From assembly GCA_034505955.1 (NCBI GenBank), contig JAPDQK010000011.1, positions 1-64,000 on the forward strand: a stretch of DNA of 64,000 nucleotides, in the 5' to 3' direction. The stretch comes from Zhuqueibacter pondensis (lineage in GTDB: Bacteria; Zhuqueibacterota; Zhuqueibacteria; Zhuqueibacterales; Zhuqueibacteraceae). A program made the position numbers and the translations under genes. Shown here piece by piece: positions 7,019-15,474 of the stretch. Under the pieces are notes generated by a model. The model had not been told where the DNA came from, did no database searches, and saw only the letters and a list, made by a program, of their open reading frames with translations. Numbering within the stretch: position 1 is the stretch's first letter; each line of letters starts with the position of its first letter.

Positions 7019-9640
7019 TCACTTGAGATCCCGCCAGTGAATCAAACCCAGTTCATGTTTGTGGCGCAATGCCGGATGTCGGGGTAACACGCGAATACGG
7101 CATTGCCGGGCACCGGTCATTTTTTGCGCCAGTTTGAGCTGATAGTAGCAAACACCGTCACCATTACAATGAACAATTTGCATTGGGGTCGTTTTGATTG
7201 TCTCTGGAGTGCCGTTGCGCCGGGATTCAATGGAATAAACTTCCACCTGCACGAGATTCGGATCCAGTTCGCCGAGATAGACACCGGCTGAAATTTCCAA
7301 TTTTCCGTTGCAGGGGCGGCCATTCCGATTGGTTCGCCTTCTCGTGGCACGCGGTGTCGCAATTTCGACGTGGGTGACGTGCACCAACGGCCAATTTCCC
7401 CGCAGTCGTTCTTTAATCCTCACCACTTCTGCGGCGGTGGCAAAATGGTTGCTCTCGAAAAATTCATTGCGGTGCATCGTCGGCACATAGAGTTTTTCCA
7501 CATAATTTCTGACCATGACCTCGGTGTTGAACTGTGGAATTAGCGTGGCCATCGAAGCCTTCATTTTTTTGATCCATTGCGGTGGCGGCCCCTGATTCCG
7601 ACCTCCGGTTTGTTGTCGCGAGGGAGAATCGGGACGGTGGTAAAAAGCCGGAATAATTTCCTCTTCCAGAACTTCATAGAGCGCACGCGCATCGGCACGA
7701 TCCTGTTCCACTTCGTTGGCACCTGGCATTTCCTCGCCAAAGGCCCAACCGTTTTCGCCATTATAGCCCTCGGTCCACCAACCGTCAAGAATGCTGCAGT
7801 TGATACCGCCATTCAAAGGCACTTTCTGGCCGCTGGTGCCGCTCGCCTCCAACGGTCGTCTGGGAGTGTTCAGCCATAGATCAACACCTTGCACGAGGTG
7901 CCGGCCCACATTCATGTCATAATCTTCAAGTAAAATCACTTTGCCCTTCAAGCTTTTGCGTTGTGTCATCTGATAAACCCGACGCAAAATTTCCTGCCCC
8001 TCTCGATCTTGCGGATGCGCCTTGCCGGCAAAGATGATTTGTATCGGCTGTTTGGCATGGTTGGCCAATTTTTCCAGGCGCTTGACATCGCTAAATATCA
8101 AATCTGCGCGTTTATAGGAAGCAAACCGTCGCGCAAAACCAATGGTCAACGCTTCCGGATTTAAAACCGTTGCGGCAGCCTCGATCTCTTGCTGTGAAGC
8201 GCCACGACGTTTGAGCTGTTGCACCAAGCGCTGCCGTGCAAAATCAATCAAGCGGGCTTTCAAAAGTTGATGAATACGCCAAAGCTCCTGATCCGGAATC
8301 GTGCTGATGTTTTGCCAGTATTGGGGATCGTCAAGATGCGCACGCCAGTTTCCCTCCAGATGGCGATTGAATAGTTCGGCCATTTCCGGAGCAATCCAGG
8401 TATCCGCACGAACGCCGTTGGTTATCGAGGTAACCGGCGATTCGGATTCGGGAATATCCGGCCAGAGATGTTTCCACAAAGCACGCGAAACTTTTCCATG
8501 TAACTGGCTTACGGCATTGCTGGCGCCCGAGAGTCGCAAGGCCAGCACCGTCATGCTGAAGAATTTGTAGCCTTGATCGTCAGACTGCAGCCCCAGATTC
8601 AACAGACGTGACAACTCGATGCCACTCTGTTTGCAGAAATGGCGAAAATACTTGTCCATCAGCGGCAAGCTGAACGCCTCATTGCCGGCTGCCACCGGCG
8701 TATGCGTCGTAAAAACCGTGCTTGCCGTAATTGCTTCCAAGGCATGATCGAAATCCAGCTTTTTATTCCGCATCAACTCGCGCAGTCGCTCAAAACACAC
8801 AAAGGCAGCATGACCCTCGTTCAAATGCCAGACGCCTGGAGTAATGCCGAGGGCTCGCAAAGCGAGCACACCACCCATTCCCAGAAGGATTTCCTGCGCA
8901 ATACGGACTTCACGATCACCGCCATAGAGCTGCATTGTCAGTTTTCGATCTTTCGGCTTGTTGTGTGCAAGATCCGCATCCAGCAAAATCACTTGCGCTC
9001 TGCCGACATTGACAACCCAGCATTGCGCCGCAACGCGCCGGCCTGCCAGCTCGATCGTAAGCTGCAACCGTTTGCCGTTGCCCCGGCGTAGGGGCAACAC
9101 CGGCATGCTGGCAGGATCAAGTTTTGGATATTCGGCCAGTTGATTACCTTGCGCATCCAGGCGTTGGGTAAAGTAACCATTTTTGTAAAGCAACCCGATG
9201 CCAACGAAGGGAATGCCCAGATCGCTGGCGGATTTGGTGTGATCTCCAGCCAAAACACCGAGGCCGCCACAATAAATGGGCAGGCATTCGTGGAAACCAA
9301 ATTCGGCACAGAAATACGCAATCGGAGATTCCTGATATTGGGGATAAGTACGCGCATACCAGGTATTCGAATTGTTCATATAATCATCGAATTCTTCGAT
9401 AATTTTTTCATACGCAATGACAAAATTTGATTCGTGCGCAAGTCGGCGTAAGGCGGCGCCACGCTCGCAGAGTAATTTGACTGGATTGTGATACCGGCGC
9501 CAGTGCTTGGCATCAATCTGCTCGAACAATGCCTGTGCTTCCGGATGCCAACTCCACCACAAATTATAAGCCAATTCCGGTAAACGTTGAAAAGGTTTGG
9601 AACAACGCAAAGGGTATTTGACGTCAAAGAGTAATTTCAT
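7019..9640 (-). CDS. glgP: Alpha-glucan phosphorylase (GT35)
   Basis: This cytoplasmic enzyme releases glucose-1-phosphate from glycogen or maltodextrin with pyridoxal phosphate as cofactor. The 873 residues have the DUF3417-type N-terminus (about 1-110, LAYNLWWSWHPEA) of the shorter alpha-glucan phosphorylase family. The catalytic region follows, with GGLGVLAGDH, NEGHAAF, RFASYKRADLI and SGTSGQKVPLNGG, where K606 is the expected cofactor lysine. A further 150 or so C-terminal residues form a beta-rich tail typical of this subfamily. The ATG is preceded by GAGGTAGAAT. It stands alone on the minus strand, converging on the structured-RNA candidate. A promoter and terminator about 250 bases upstream on the same strand could act as an attenuator. 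Confidence 0.93.
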   Translation of the reverse strand: MKLLFDVKYPLRCSKPFQRLPELAYNLWWSWHPEAQALFEQIDAKHWRRYHNPVKLLCERGAALRRLAHESNFVIAYEKIIEEFDDYMNNSNTWYARTYPQYQESPIAYFCAEFGFHECLPIYCGGLGVLAGDHTKSASDLGIPFVGIGLLYKNGYFTQRLDAQGNQLAEYPKLDPASMPVLPLRRGNGKRLQLTIELAGRRVAAQCWVVNVGRAQVILLDADLAHNKPKDRKLTMQLYGGDREVRIAQEILLGMGGVLALRALGITPGVWHLNEGHAAFVCFERLRELMRNKKLDFDHALEAITASTVFTTHTPVAAGNEAFSLPLMDKYFRHFCKQSGIELSRLLNLGLQSDDQGYKFFSMTVLALRLSGASNAVSQLHGKVSRALWKHLWPDIPESESPVTSITNGVRADTWIAPEMAELFNRHLEGNWRAHLDDPQYWQNISTIPDQELWRIHQLLKARLIDFARQRLVQQLKRRGASQQEIEAAATVLNPEALTIGFARRFASYKRADLIFSDVKRLEKLANHAKQPIQIIFAGKAHPQDREGQEILRRVYQMTQRKSLKGKVILLEDYDMNVGRHLVQGVDLWLNTPRRPLEASGTSGQKVPLNGGINCSILDGWWTEGYNGENGWAFGEEMPGANEVEQDRADARALYEVLEEEIIPAFYHRPDSPSRQQTGGRNQGPPPQWIKKMKASMATLIPQFNTEVMVRNYVEKLYVPTMHRNEFFESNHFATAAEVVRIKERLRGNWPLVHVTHVEIATPRATRRRTNRNGRPCNGKLEISAGVYLGELDPNLVQVEVYSIESRRNGTPETIKTTPMQIVHCNGDGVCYYQLKLAQKMTGARQCRIRVLPRHPALRHKHELGLIHWRDLK

Positions 9641-9885
9641 ATTCTACCTCGAGAGATGCATATCGAGATGCGGGTTTTCCTGTGACTGTAAGTGGTTTGG
9701 TACACGCTACAGTTTCAAAAAGTCGATATAGTTTGCAATTGGTTGAGTACAGGTTAGCAATCAGGTGGGGAGGACGTCTGGCTTATCCGCTCCTGCGGCA
9801 CAAGCACGTACGTCCAGGAAGACAAAATTTTTAGTTGGGCAGTGTGTATGACATTCACGATTTCGACTCCACACATCCACTCTAT

Positions 9886-9922
9886 AAAAAAAGCTCGATG
9901 AGAGTGGCGACTCTCGCCGAGC
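9886..9922 (-). terminator. Minus-strand rho-independent terminator upstream of glgP
   Basis: Read on the minus strand, GCTCGGCGAGAGT and ACTCTCATCGAGC pair at 11 of 13 positions around a CGCC loop and are followed by seven Ts (plus-strand A run 9886-9892). No protein gene ends here. Confidence 0.7.
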
Positions 9923-9958
9923 CAGTGTAAAGGAACATGAAGTAACCCTTTACCGAAT
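9886..9958 (-). ncRNA. Candidate small RNA or attenuated leader of glgP, about 72 nt
   Basis: On the minus strand a consensus-like promoter (9965-9993) is followed within about 35 bases by the terminator at 9886-9922. Between them GTAAAGG and CCTTTAC form a 7-bp hairpin, so the predicted transcript is two hairpins and a U tail. glgP starts 246 bases further along on the same strand. It could be an independent small RNA, or a leader in which termination is regulated before glgP. The sequence after the U tail contains AGAGTGG, which can pair with CCACTCT in the terminator. An overlapping short open frame is broken up by the terminator and is not protein-like. Confidence 0.45.
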
Positions 9959-9964
9959 GGATTG

Positions 9965-9993
9965 AATATAAAACATTTCCATACAAAAGGCAA
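9965..9993 (-). promoter_or_regulatory. Minus-strand promoter for the small RNA / glgP leader
   Basis: On the minus strand TTGCCT (plus 9988-9993) and TATATT (plus 9965-9970) are exactly 17 bases apart. The -10 matches that of the promoter before the gene at 10390. Confidence 0.5.
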
Positions 9994-10289
9994 GTTTTTC
10001 TTTCATTGCAATGCATTTATTGTTGTTCATGCTTTTGTTTCTTGTGGAAATGTTGATTGATATCTTCAGGCGAGAAATCGGGGCCGGTGTGGTTATTCAA
10101 TCAAATTAGCAAAATCGCTGAAACGGCTACGCCCGTACAGGGTTAATCGGAACAATTGTTTCTCACCAACACCGTGATTAATCAAGGTGTTAAGTTAACG
10201 GCATTTTTGAACTAAATGGATAACCAAACGTGACCGCAGCCTCAGCTTATAAAAACAGGAACTTAATCAGATAACAGAAAACAAAGCCC

Positions 10290-10318
10290 TTGCAACTAAT
10301 GCCGATTCCTGTTATATT
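10290..10318 (+). promoter_or_regulatory. Promoter for the GTPase/carbamate kinase pair
   Basis: TTGCAA at 10290-10295 and TATATT at 10313-10318 are 17 bases apart. The ATG at 10390 lies about 65 bases downstream of the expected start of transcription. Confidence 0.5.
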
Positions 10319-10389
10319 TTATAGTTGGTTTGAATAATAAAGAACATCAGTCTCAGGCAGACTTTGCATTCCATCTTGGAGAGGATGAC

Positions 10390-11703
10390 ATGGTTCGGAC
10401 ACGCGTTCTCATCATGGGCGCCGCAGGGCGCGATTTTCATAATTTCAATACTTGCTATCGCGATAATGATAAATATGAAGTGGTTTGTTTTACTGCCACG
10501 CAAATACCAGATATCGAAGGCAGATGTTATCCGGCACATCTCGCCGGCAAGTTCTATCCCAAAGGGATTCCGATTTACCACGAGCGTGAACTGGTTCGAC
10601 TGATTCATGAGGAAAAAATTGACGAGGTCGTTTTTGCTTATAGCGATGTCTCGCATGAGTATGTGATGCACAGGGCGAGTACGGTATTGGCCGCCGGCGC
10701 CTCTTTCAAATTCATCGGCACGACGGCCACGATGCTCAGAAGCAAAAAACCGGTGGTGGCGATTTGTGCCGTGCGAACCGGCTGTGGCAAAAGCCAAACC
10801 ACACGCCGCGTGGCGAAGATTTTAAAAAATATGGGGAAGAAATTGGTGGCGGTTCGTCATCCGATGCCATACGGGGATCTTGCGGCTCAAGCCGTGCAGC
10901 GCTTTGGCAGTCTTGAAGATTTGGATAAAAATCGTTGCACCATCGAAGAGCGAGAGGAGTACGAGCCGCATCTGAATATGGGTACAATCGTTTATGCCGG
11001 GATCGATTACGCGGCAATTCTTGAACGCGCGCAATCCGAAGCGGATATTATTCTGTGGGACGGTGGCAATAATGACACACCGTTTATCAAACCCAATTTG
11101 CATATTGTGGTTACGGATCCGCTGCGGCCCGGCCATGAGACCCGCTATCACCCCGGCGAGACGAATTTGCGCATGGCAGACGTGGTGGTGATCAACAAAG
11201 AGGCGAATGCCAAACCCGAAGATATTGAGTGCGTGCGCGAGGCCATCCGCGCCAACAACCCTCATGCAGAAATTGTCGATGCGGCATCACCGATTTTTGT
11301 CGAAGATTTCAGCCTCATTCGTGGCAAACGGGTGTTGTGCATCGAAGACGGGCCGACAGTGACACATGGAGAAATGAGCATCGGTGCCGGCTTTGTTGCC
11401 GCCCAAAAATTCGGGGCAAAGGCGATCGTTGACCCACGGCCATTCCTGAAAGGGAGTTTGGTAGACGTTTTCAAAATCTATCCCGCCATCGGCACGATTT
11501 TGCCGGCCATGGGCTATGGCGAAAAACAAATTCGCGATTTGGAAGCAACGATCAACGCCACGGATTGCGACGCCGTGGTTATTGCCACACCGGTTGATTT
11601 GCGCCGGCTCATGAAACTCAACAAGCCGGCAACGCGCGTGACATATGAGCTCCAGGAAATCGGACAGCCGACCTTGGCCGACTTTTTAACGCGATTTGCT
11701 TGA
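10390..11703 (+). CDS. GTPase of the cyclic 2,3-diphosphoglycerate synthetase family
   Basis: This 437-residue cytoplasmic protein begins with a Rossmann-like segment (RVLIMGAAGRDFHNFN) and has a P-loop RTGCGKSQTTR near residue 130, then DIILWDGGNNDTPF. This order is that of the family that includes archaeal cyclic 2,3-diphosphoglycerate synthetase and bacterial relatives of unknown substrate. The ATG at 10390 follows GGAGAGGATGAC. An upstream TTG at 10330 lacks such a site. It is followed after 78 bases by carbamate kinase, so a shared pathway is likely. Whether the product is really cyclic diphosphoglycerate in this organism is not shown. A carbamate- or amino-acid-linked ligase reaction is an alternative. 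Confidence 0.75.
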   Translation: MVRTRVLIMGAAGRDFHNFNTCYRDNDKYEVVCFTATQIPDIEGRCYPAHLAGKFYPKGIPIYHERELVRLIHEEKIDEVVFAYSDVSHEYVMHRASTVLAAGASFKFIGTTATMLRSKKPVVAICAVRTGCGKSQTTRRVAKILKNMGKKLVAVRHPMPYGDLAAQAVQRFGSLEDLDKNRCTIEEREEYEPHLNMGTIVYAGIDYAAILERAQSEADIILWDGGNNDTPFIKPNLHIVVTDPLRPGHETRYHPGETNLRMADVVVINKEANAKPEDIECVREAIRANNPHAEIVDAASPIFVEDFSLIRGKRVLCIEDGPTVTHGEMSIGAGFVAAQKFGAKAIVDPRPFLKGSLVDVFKIYPAIGTILPAMGYGEKQIRDLEATINATDCDAVVIATPVDLRRLMKLNKPATRVTYELQEIGQPTLADFLTRFA

Positions 11704-11781
11704 AGGTCGATAACTGGGCGATACCTGTGGCTGCGCGTATTCGAGTTGTACTACCTACGGGCAAACCCGTAAGATAATTCC

Positions 11782-12732
11782 ATGGATCGAAAAACCATCG
11801 TCATTGCCCTCGGTGGCAATGCGATCACACGTGAATTTGAAGAGGGGAATATTTACCAGCAATTCGCCAACACCCGGCGCAGCTTGGTGGGCGTGGTGGC
11901 GTTGATCGAGCAGGGTTGGCGTGTGGTGCTGACGCATGGCAACGGCCCGCAAGTTGGCAATGCGCTGATTCGTGTCGAGGCCACGCGGCATTTGGCTCCG
12001 CCGCTACCCTTGGGCGTGATCGTGGCGGATTTGCAGGGCGGCATGGGCTACATGATTCAACAATCGCTGCAGAACATGTTGCACCGCCGTGGCATTCAAA
12101 AGGAAGTGGTGACGCTGATCACGCAAGTGGTGGTGCGGCCGGATGATCCTTCGATCAAAAACCCCACCAAGTTTGTCGGGCCGGTCTATCCACAGGAAAA
12201 GGTGGAAGAGTTGCGGCATTTGTACGGCTGGATTTTGAAAGAAGATCGTGGCCGTGGCTGGCGTCGAGTGGTGCCCTCCCCGGAACCGGTGGAGATTGTC
12301 GAGAAGCATATCATCAATGAACTGGTGGCAAATGATCGAATCGTCATTGCCGCCGGAGGGGGAGGTATTCCGGTTTATCTTGACCGGGAAGAACGCCTTG
12401 AAGGCATCAATGCAGTAATTGACAAGGATTTATCCGCAGCAATTTTGGCGCGTGACATCGGGGCAGACGAACTGGTAATTTTGACCGCCGTGGAAAAAGT
12501 CGCAATTGATTTCGCCAAGCCGTCCCAGCGCTGGCTTGATCACATGACCATTGCCGAAGCAAAGCAATATCTTGCCGAAGGTCAATTCCCGGCTGGCAGT
12601 ATGGGACCGAAGATACGCGGCGCGATTAATTTTCTCGAAAGTGGTGGCCAGCGGGCAATGATCACTTCGATCGAAATGTTGGCTGCGGCGATGCAGGGCA
12701 AGACCGGGACGGTGATTGAGCTGAGCGCATAG
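11782..12732 (+). CDS. arcC: Carbamate kinase
   Basis: This enzyme reversibly transfers phosphate between carbamoyl phosphate and ADP, usually as the ATP-making last step of arginine, agmatine or purine fermentation. The 316 residues have the full-length family pattern: IVIALGGNAI at the N-terminus, LTHGNGPQVGN near residue 55, VIAAGGGGIPV in the nucleotide-binding half and GSMGPKI near the end. No ornithine or putrescine carbamoyltransferase, deiminase or antiporter is in the window. Its only close partner is the GTPase gene before it. In this context it could equally use carbamoyl phosphate from another source. Confidence 0.93.
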   Translation: MDRKTIVIALGGNAITREFEEGNIYQQFANTRRSLVGVVALIEQGWRVVLTHGNGPQVGNALIRVEATRHLAPPLPLGVIVADLQGGMGYMIQQSLQNMLHRRGIQKEVVTLITQVVVRPDDPSIKNPTKFVGPVYPQEKVEELRHLYGWILKEDRGRGWRRVVPSPEPVEIVEKHIINELVANDRIVIAAGGGGIPVYLDREERLEGINAVIDKDLSAAILARDIGADELVILTAVEKVAIDFAKPSQRWLDHMTIAEAKQYLAEGQFPAGSMGPKIRGAINFLESGGQRAMITSIEMLAAAMQGKTGTVIELSA

Positions 12733-12807
12733 TGCGAAGAGCGCAGTGCCTTTTAAACGAGTCTGGACGGTCAGCCGTCGAATTGGGAAATCGAGTGAGA
12801 GGTAAAT

Positions 12808-13222
12808 ATGGGCGAACCATGGTAAAAATTCAAGTCGAAAATCTTGCAGATAGCATTCGTGCAAGGGCAGGCGAAATTTCTGAAAATCAGGTGCACCGCC
12901 TTGAAATTGAGGCGTTAGTGGATACTGGTACGACACTGCTTTGTCTGCCCAAATCCAACATCGATCTTTTGGGTCTGATGTTTTTGATACGCGCCGGGCA
13001 ACGACGGCCAATGGACCTGTCGATCGGGGAATTTATCATGGCGCGCATCTTACAGTACTTGGCCGGACTTGCAGTGTTGACGTCATGGAATTTCCTGAAG
13101 ACGCGCCACCGCTGGTTGGCTATCTCGCGCTGGAAGGTCTTGATTTCGTGGTTGATTCCAAGAGCCAAACCATCATCCCGAATCCGGCGCATGAAGGCAA
13201 GTTCGTGATGGACTTGTTTTGA
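12808..13222 (+). pseudogene. Frameshifted retropepsin-like aspartic protease gene
   Basis: The first half, from an ATG at 12819, reads VKIQVENLADSIRARAGEI and EALVDTGTTLLCLP, with the D-[TS]-G active-site motif. It then runs out of frame near 12975. The second half continues in another frame as FDTRRATTANGPVDR to IIPNPAHEGKFVMDLF, ending at 13222. One extra T in the T5 run near 12978 would join them into the usual single-domain clan AA protease. A second indel may lie upstream, because the ATG at 12808, which has a good GAGAGG ribosome site, hits a stop after five codons. The gene is either decayed or hit by sequence errors. An intact paralogue follows at 13525. Substrates of this family are unknown. 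Confidence 0.7.
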
Positions 13223-13225
13223 GAT

Positions 13226-13450
13226 ATGAAAACGTATGCAGAATTCCTGCGCGGTTACGTCGGCAAAAAAGGCGATTTGGTGAGCTCGCCGGCTTCCGAA
13301 TTCCCACAGTGGGTTTTCGTTATCAAAAAATCATCTGCGAATGATGGCGCAGCCAAGCTCGTCGATGTCGGAATGGACTATGCCGAGTTTGCCGTAGGAA
13401 ATGGTTTTCGTTTTGTTCCATTAAATTTATTGACATTGGAAGTTGAATAA
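13226..13450 (+). CDS. Small conserved-looking protein of unknown function
   Basis: This 74-residue protein starts with MKTYAEFLRGYVGKKGDL, three bases after the stop of the frameshifted protease gene, so translation is probably coupled. It has no signal peptide, membrane segment or cysteine. The composition is ordinary for a folded cytoplasmic protein. It sits between the two retropepsin-like genes and could be a partner of them. I do not recognise the family. Confidence 0.5.
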   Translation: MKTYAEFLRGYVGKKGDLVSSPASEFPQWVFVIKKSSANDGAAKLVDVGMDYAEFAVGNGFRFVPLNLLTLEVE

Positions 13451-13524
13451 CCTCGAGTTCTGCCGGTAGAGGTGCAATAGAAACGAGGCAGCTTGATATT
13501 CTTTGGTTGGAAGGGAGATTTACA

Positions 13525-13908
13525 ATGGGCAAAGTTATGGAAAAAATTAAACTCACCAATGTCTTTGACCCATCAAAGTCTGTCGAGGTTGATGCAGTCA
13601 TTGATTCCGGTGCGACCATGTTGGCACTGCCGCAGGATATTGTCGATCAATTAGCGTTGCGAAAGAATCGGGAGGTGAAAGTGCGTTATGCCAATAATCA
13701 TGTCGAAGATAAATCCGTTTACGGCGTTGTCGAAGTTGAATTGCTAGGACGTGTTGGCAATTTTGATGTCCTCGCCGAACCGACTGGTGCATCTCCCTTA
13801 GTCGGACAAGTGATTCTTGAAGTTCTTGATTTATTGATCGATGCCAAAAGCAGAAAGCTGATACCGAATCCGGCGTCGCCGGAGATGCCGATGGTGGAGA
13901 TTTTGTGA
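13525..13908 (+). CDS. Retropepsin-like aspartic protease (intact)
   Basis: This 127-residue single-domain protein has the clan AA active-site motif VIDSGATMLALP near residue 30, a central strand-rich region and the C-terminal LIDAKSRKLIPNP, which parallels the broken gene just upstream. Proteins of this type act as dimers, because each chain supplies one aspartate. The ATG at 13525 is preceded by GGAAGGGAG with good spacing. An earlier TTG is not needed. It lies 62 bases before sucC. A true peptidase role has seldom been shown for these bacterial families. Confidence 0.75.
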   Translation: MGKVMEKIKLTNVFDPSKSVEVDAVIDSGATMLALPQDIVDQLALRKNREVKVRYANNHVEDKSVYGVVEVELLGRVGNFDVLAEPTGASPLVGQVILEVLDLLIDAKSRKLIPNPASPEMPMVEIL

Positions 13909-13970
13909 ATATGGAAGAATACTACGTTTCGTTTTTGAATAACACGAAATAATTTTGAGGAGGATACCCT

Positions 13971-15134
13971 TTGAAGATTCACGAATATCAAGGCAAGGAA
14001 ATTTTGCGTAAATTTGGCGTGGCGGTGCCGCAAGGCAAAGTCGCCAGCACGGCTGAAGAAGCCGGGATGATTGCCCATGAATTGGGCGGTGGAACGGTTG
14101 TCGTCAAGGCACAAATTCATGCCGGCGGCCGCGGCAAGGGCGGCGGCATCAAAGTCGCCAAGAATCCGGACGAAGCCTATGAAATTGCCAAAAACATGAT
14201 TGGCATGCAGCTTGTCACGCATCAAACCGGGCCCGAAGGCAAACGTGTCAACAAAGTGTTGGTCGAGCAGGGTTTGAACATTGCCCGGGAACTGTATGTC
14301 GGCATTGTGCTCGACCGTGCGGTTTCACAGTTGGTGATGATGGCCAGTACCGAAGGCGGCGTCGAAATTGAGAAAGTCGCGGCGGAAACTCCCGAGAAAA
14401 TTTTGAAGGAGTACATTGATCCGCTCACCGGTCTCCGGCCTTCACAGGCGCGCAAGCTCGCTTTTGGTCTCGGCCTGGAAGGAGAGGCTTTCAAAAATGC
14501 GGTGAAGTTTTTCCAGGCACTGTACAAAGCTTATGTTGAATCCGATTGCTCCCTCGCTGAGATCAACCCGCTGGTGGTGACAACGGATGGGCAGGTGTTG
14601 GCGCTCGATGCCAAGATCAATTTCGATGACAATGCTTTGTATCGCCATTCGGAATATGCGGCATTGCGCGATATTTCCGAAGAAGCGCCGCTGGAGGTCG
14701 AAGCCTCGAAATATCACCTGAATTATATCAAGCTCGATGGGGATGTTGGGTGCATGGTCAATGGCGCCGGTTTGGCGATGGCAACCATGGATATCATCAA
14801 ACTCGCGGGTGGCTCGCCGGCGAACTTTCTCGATGTCGGTGGTGGCGCCAGCGCAGAAACCGTCGAGAATGGCTTCCGTATTTTACTCTCTGATAAAAAC
14901 GTCAAGGCGGTGCTCATCAATGTGTTTGGCGGCATCGTGCGCTGCGACCGCATCGCCACTGGTGTGATTCAAGCGGCAAAGAATGTGCAAATCAACGTGC
15001 CGCTCGTCGTTCGCCTCGAAGGCACAAACGCCGAAGAAGCAGCCAGATTGCTTCATGACTCCGGCCTGCCGCTGATCGTTGCCAGCAGTTTCAAGGATGC
15101 GGCAGAGAAAGTGGTGGCGGCGGTTCGGGCGTAA
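13971..15134 (+). CDS. sucC: Succinate-CoA ligase (ADP-forming) beta subunit
   Basis: With SucD this makes ATP (or GTP) from succinyl-CoA in the citric acid cycle. The 387 residues have an ATP-grasp domain at the N-terminus (MKIHEYQGKEILRKFGV, AQIHAGGRGKGGG) and the C-terminal ligase/CoA domain (NGAGLAMATMD, FLDVGGGAS, VFGGIVRCD). The length is normal. The start is TTG, strongly supported by GAGGAGGATACCCT immediately before it. sucD is 340 bases downstream rather than directly coupled, with a decayed small gene between them. Confidence 0.96.
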   Translation: MKIHEYQGKEILRKFGVAVPQGKVASTAEEAGMIAHELGGGTVVVKAQIHAGGRGKGGGIKVAKNPDEAYEIAKNMIGMQLVTHQTGPEGKRVNKVLVEQGLNIARELYVGIVLDRAVSQLVMMASTEGGVEIEKVAAETPEKILKEYIDPLTGLRPSQARKLAFGLGLEGEAFKNAVKFFQALYKAYVESDCSLAEINPLVVTTDGQVLALDAKINFDDNALYRHSEYAALRDISEEAPLEVEASKYHLNYIKLDGDVGCMVNGAGLAMATMDIIKLAGGSPANFLDVGGGASAETVENGFRILLSDKNVKAVLINVFGGIVRCDRIATGVIQAAKNVQINVPLVVRLEGTNAEEAARLLHDSGLPLIVASSFKDAAEKVVAAVRA

Positions 15135-15164
15135 CTTAGTGCAGTCAGCTCAATTGTGAGAAGA

Positions 15165-15445
15165 ATGAGAGGGCGATGAGCTGGAAGTAGATAAACATGT
15201 TGAAAATGTTCGGCGTGACTTTGTGCTCGTACGTTCACATCCTCTCTTCACACAAAAACTGCATGAACACAGCGTAACAATTCAAGATGCTGAAAGGGCA
15301 ATTAGCATGTATAGCGATACTGGTATCTTGAAGACATTCTTATGACGAAAGCTTCGCCAAGCCGGAGAAGAAAAAGAATGTCGAGTATGCGATTTCGAAA
15401 GAAGCCATAAGTTTGCGAAGTGAAAGTGATTATGAACGAATTTGA
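15165..15445 (+). pseudogene. Remnant of a small protein gene between sucC and sucD
   Basis: Two adjoining open stretches in different frames look protein-coding. Bases 15169-15345 read as a charged sequence beginning EGDELEVDKHVENVRRDF and ending DTGILKTFL. Bases 15341-15445 continue as YDESFAKPEKKKNVEY to SESDYERI and a stop. A single-base shift near 15340 would join them, and another near 15175 would link them to an ATG at 15165. The family is not recognised. It is likely an accessory gene in decay, or one with sequence errors. It separates two genes that are normally adjacent. Confidence 0.4.
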
Positions 15446-15474
15446 ATGGATGAAAATGAAAAGAGGAGGAAGAT

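Noticed and set aside
6437..7087. Open frame of 216 codons on the plus strand
   Set aside because: It has no ribosome site, unlikely composition and runs through hairpins and a terminator. A structured RNA explains the stretch better.
9754..9993. Open frame of 79 codons on the minus strand before glgP
   Set aside because: A strong terminator and its promoter lie inside it.
12732..13208. Single 158-codon gene across the first retropepsin region
   Set aside because: Only residues after the ATG at 12819 are protease-like. The C-terminal third is an out-of-frame reading.
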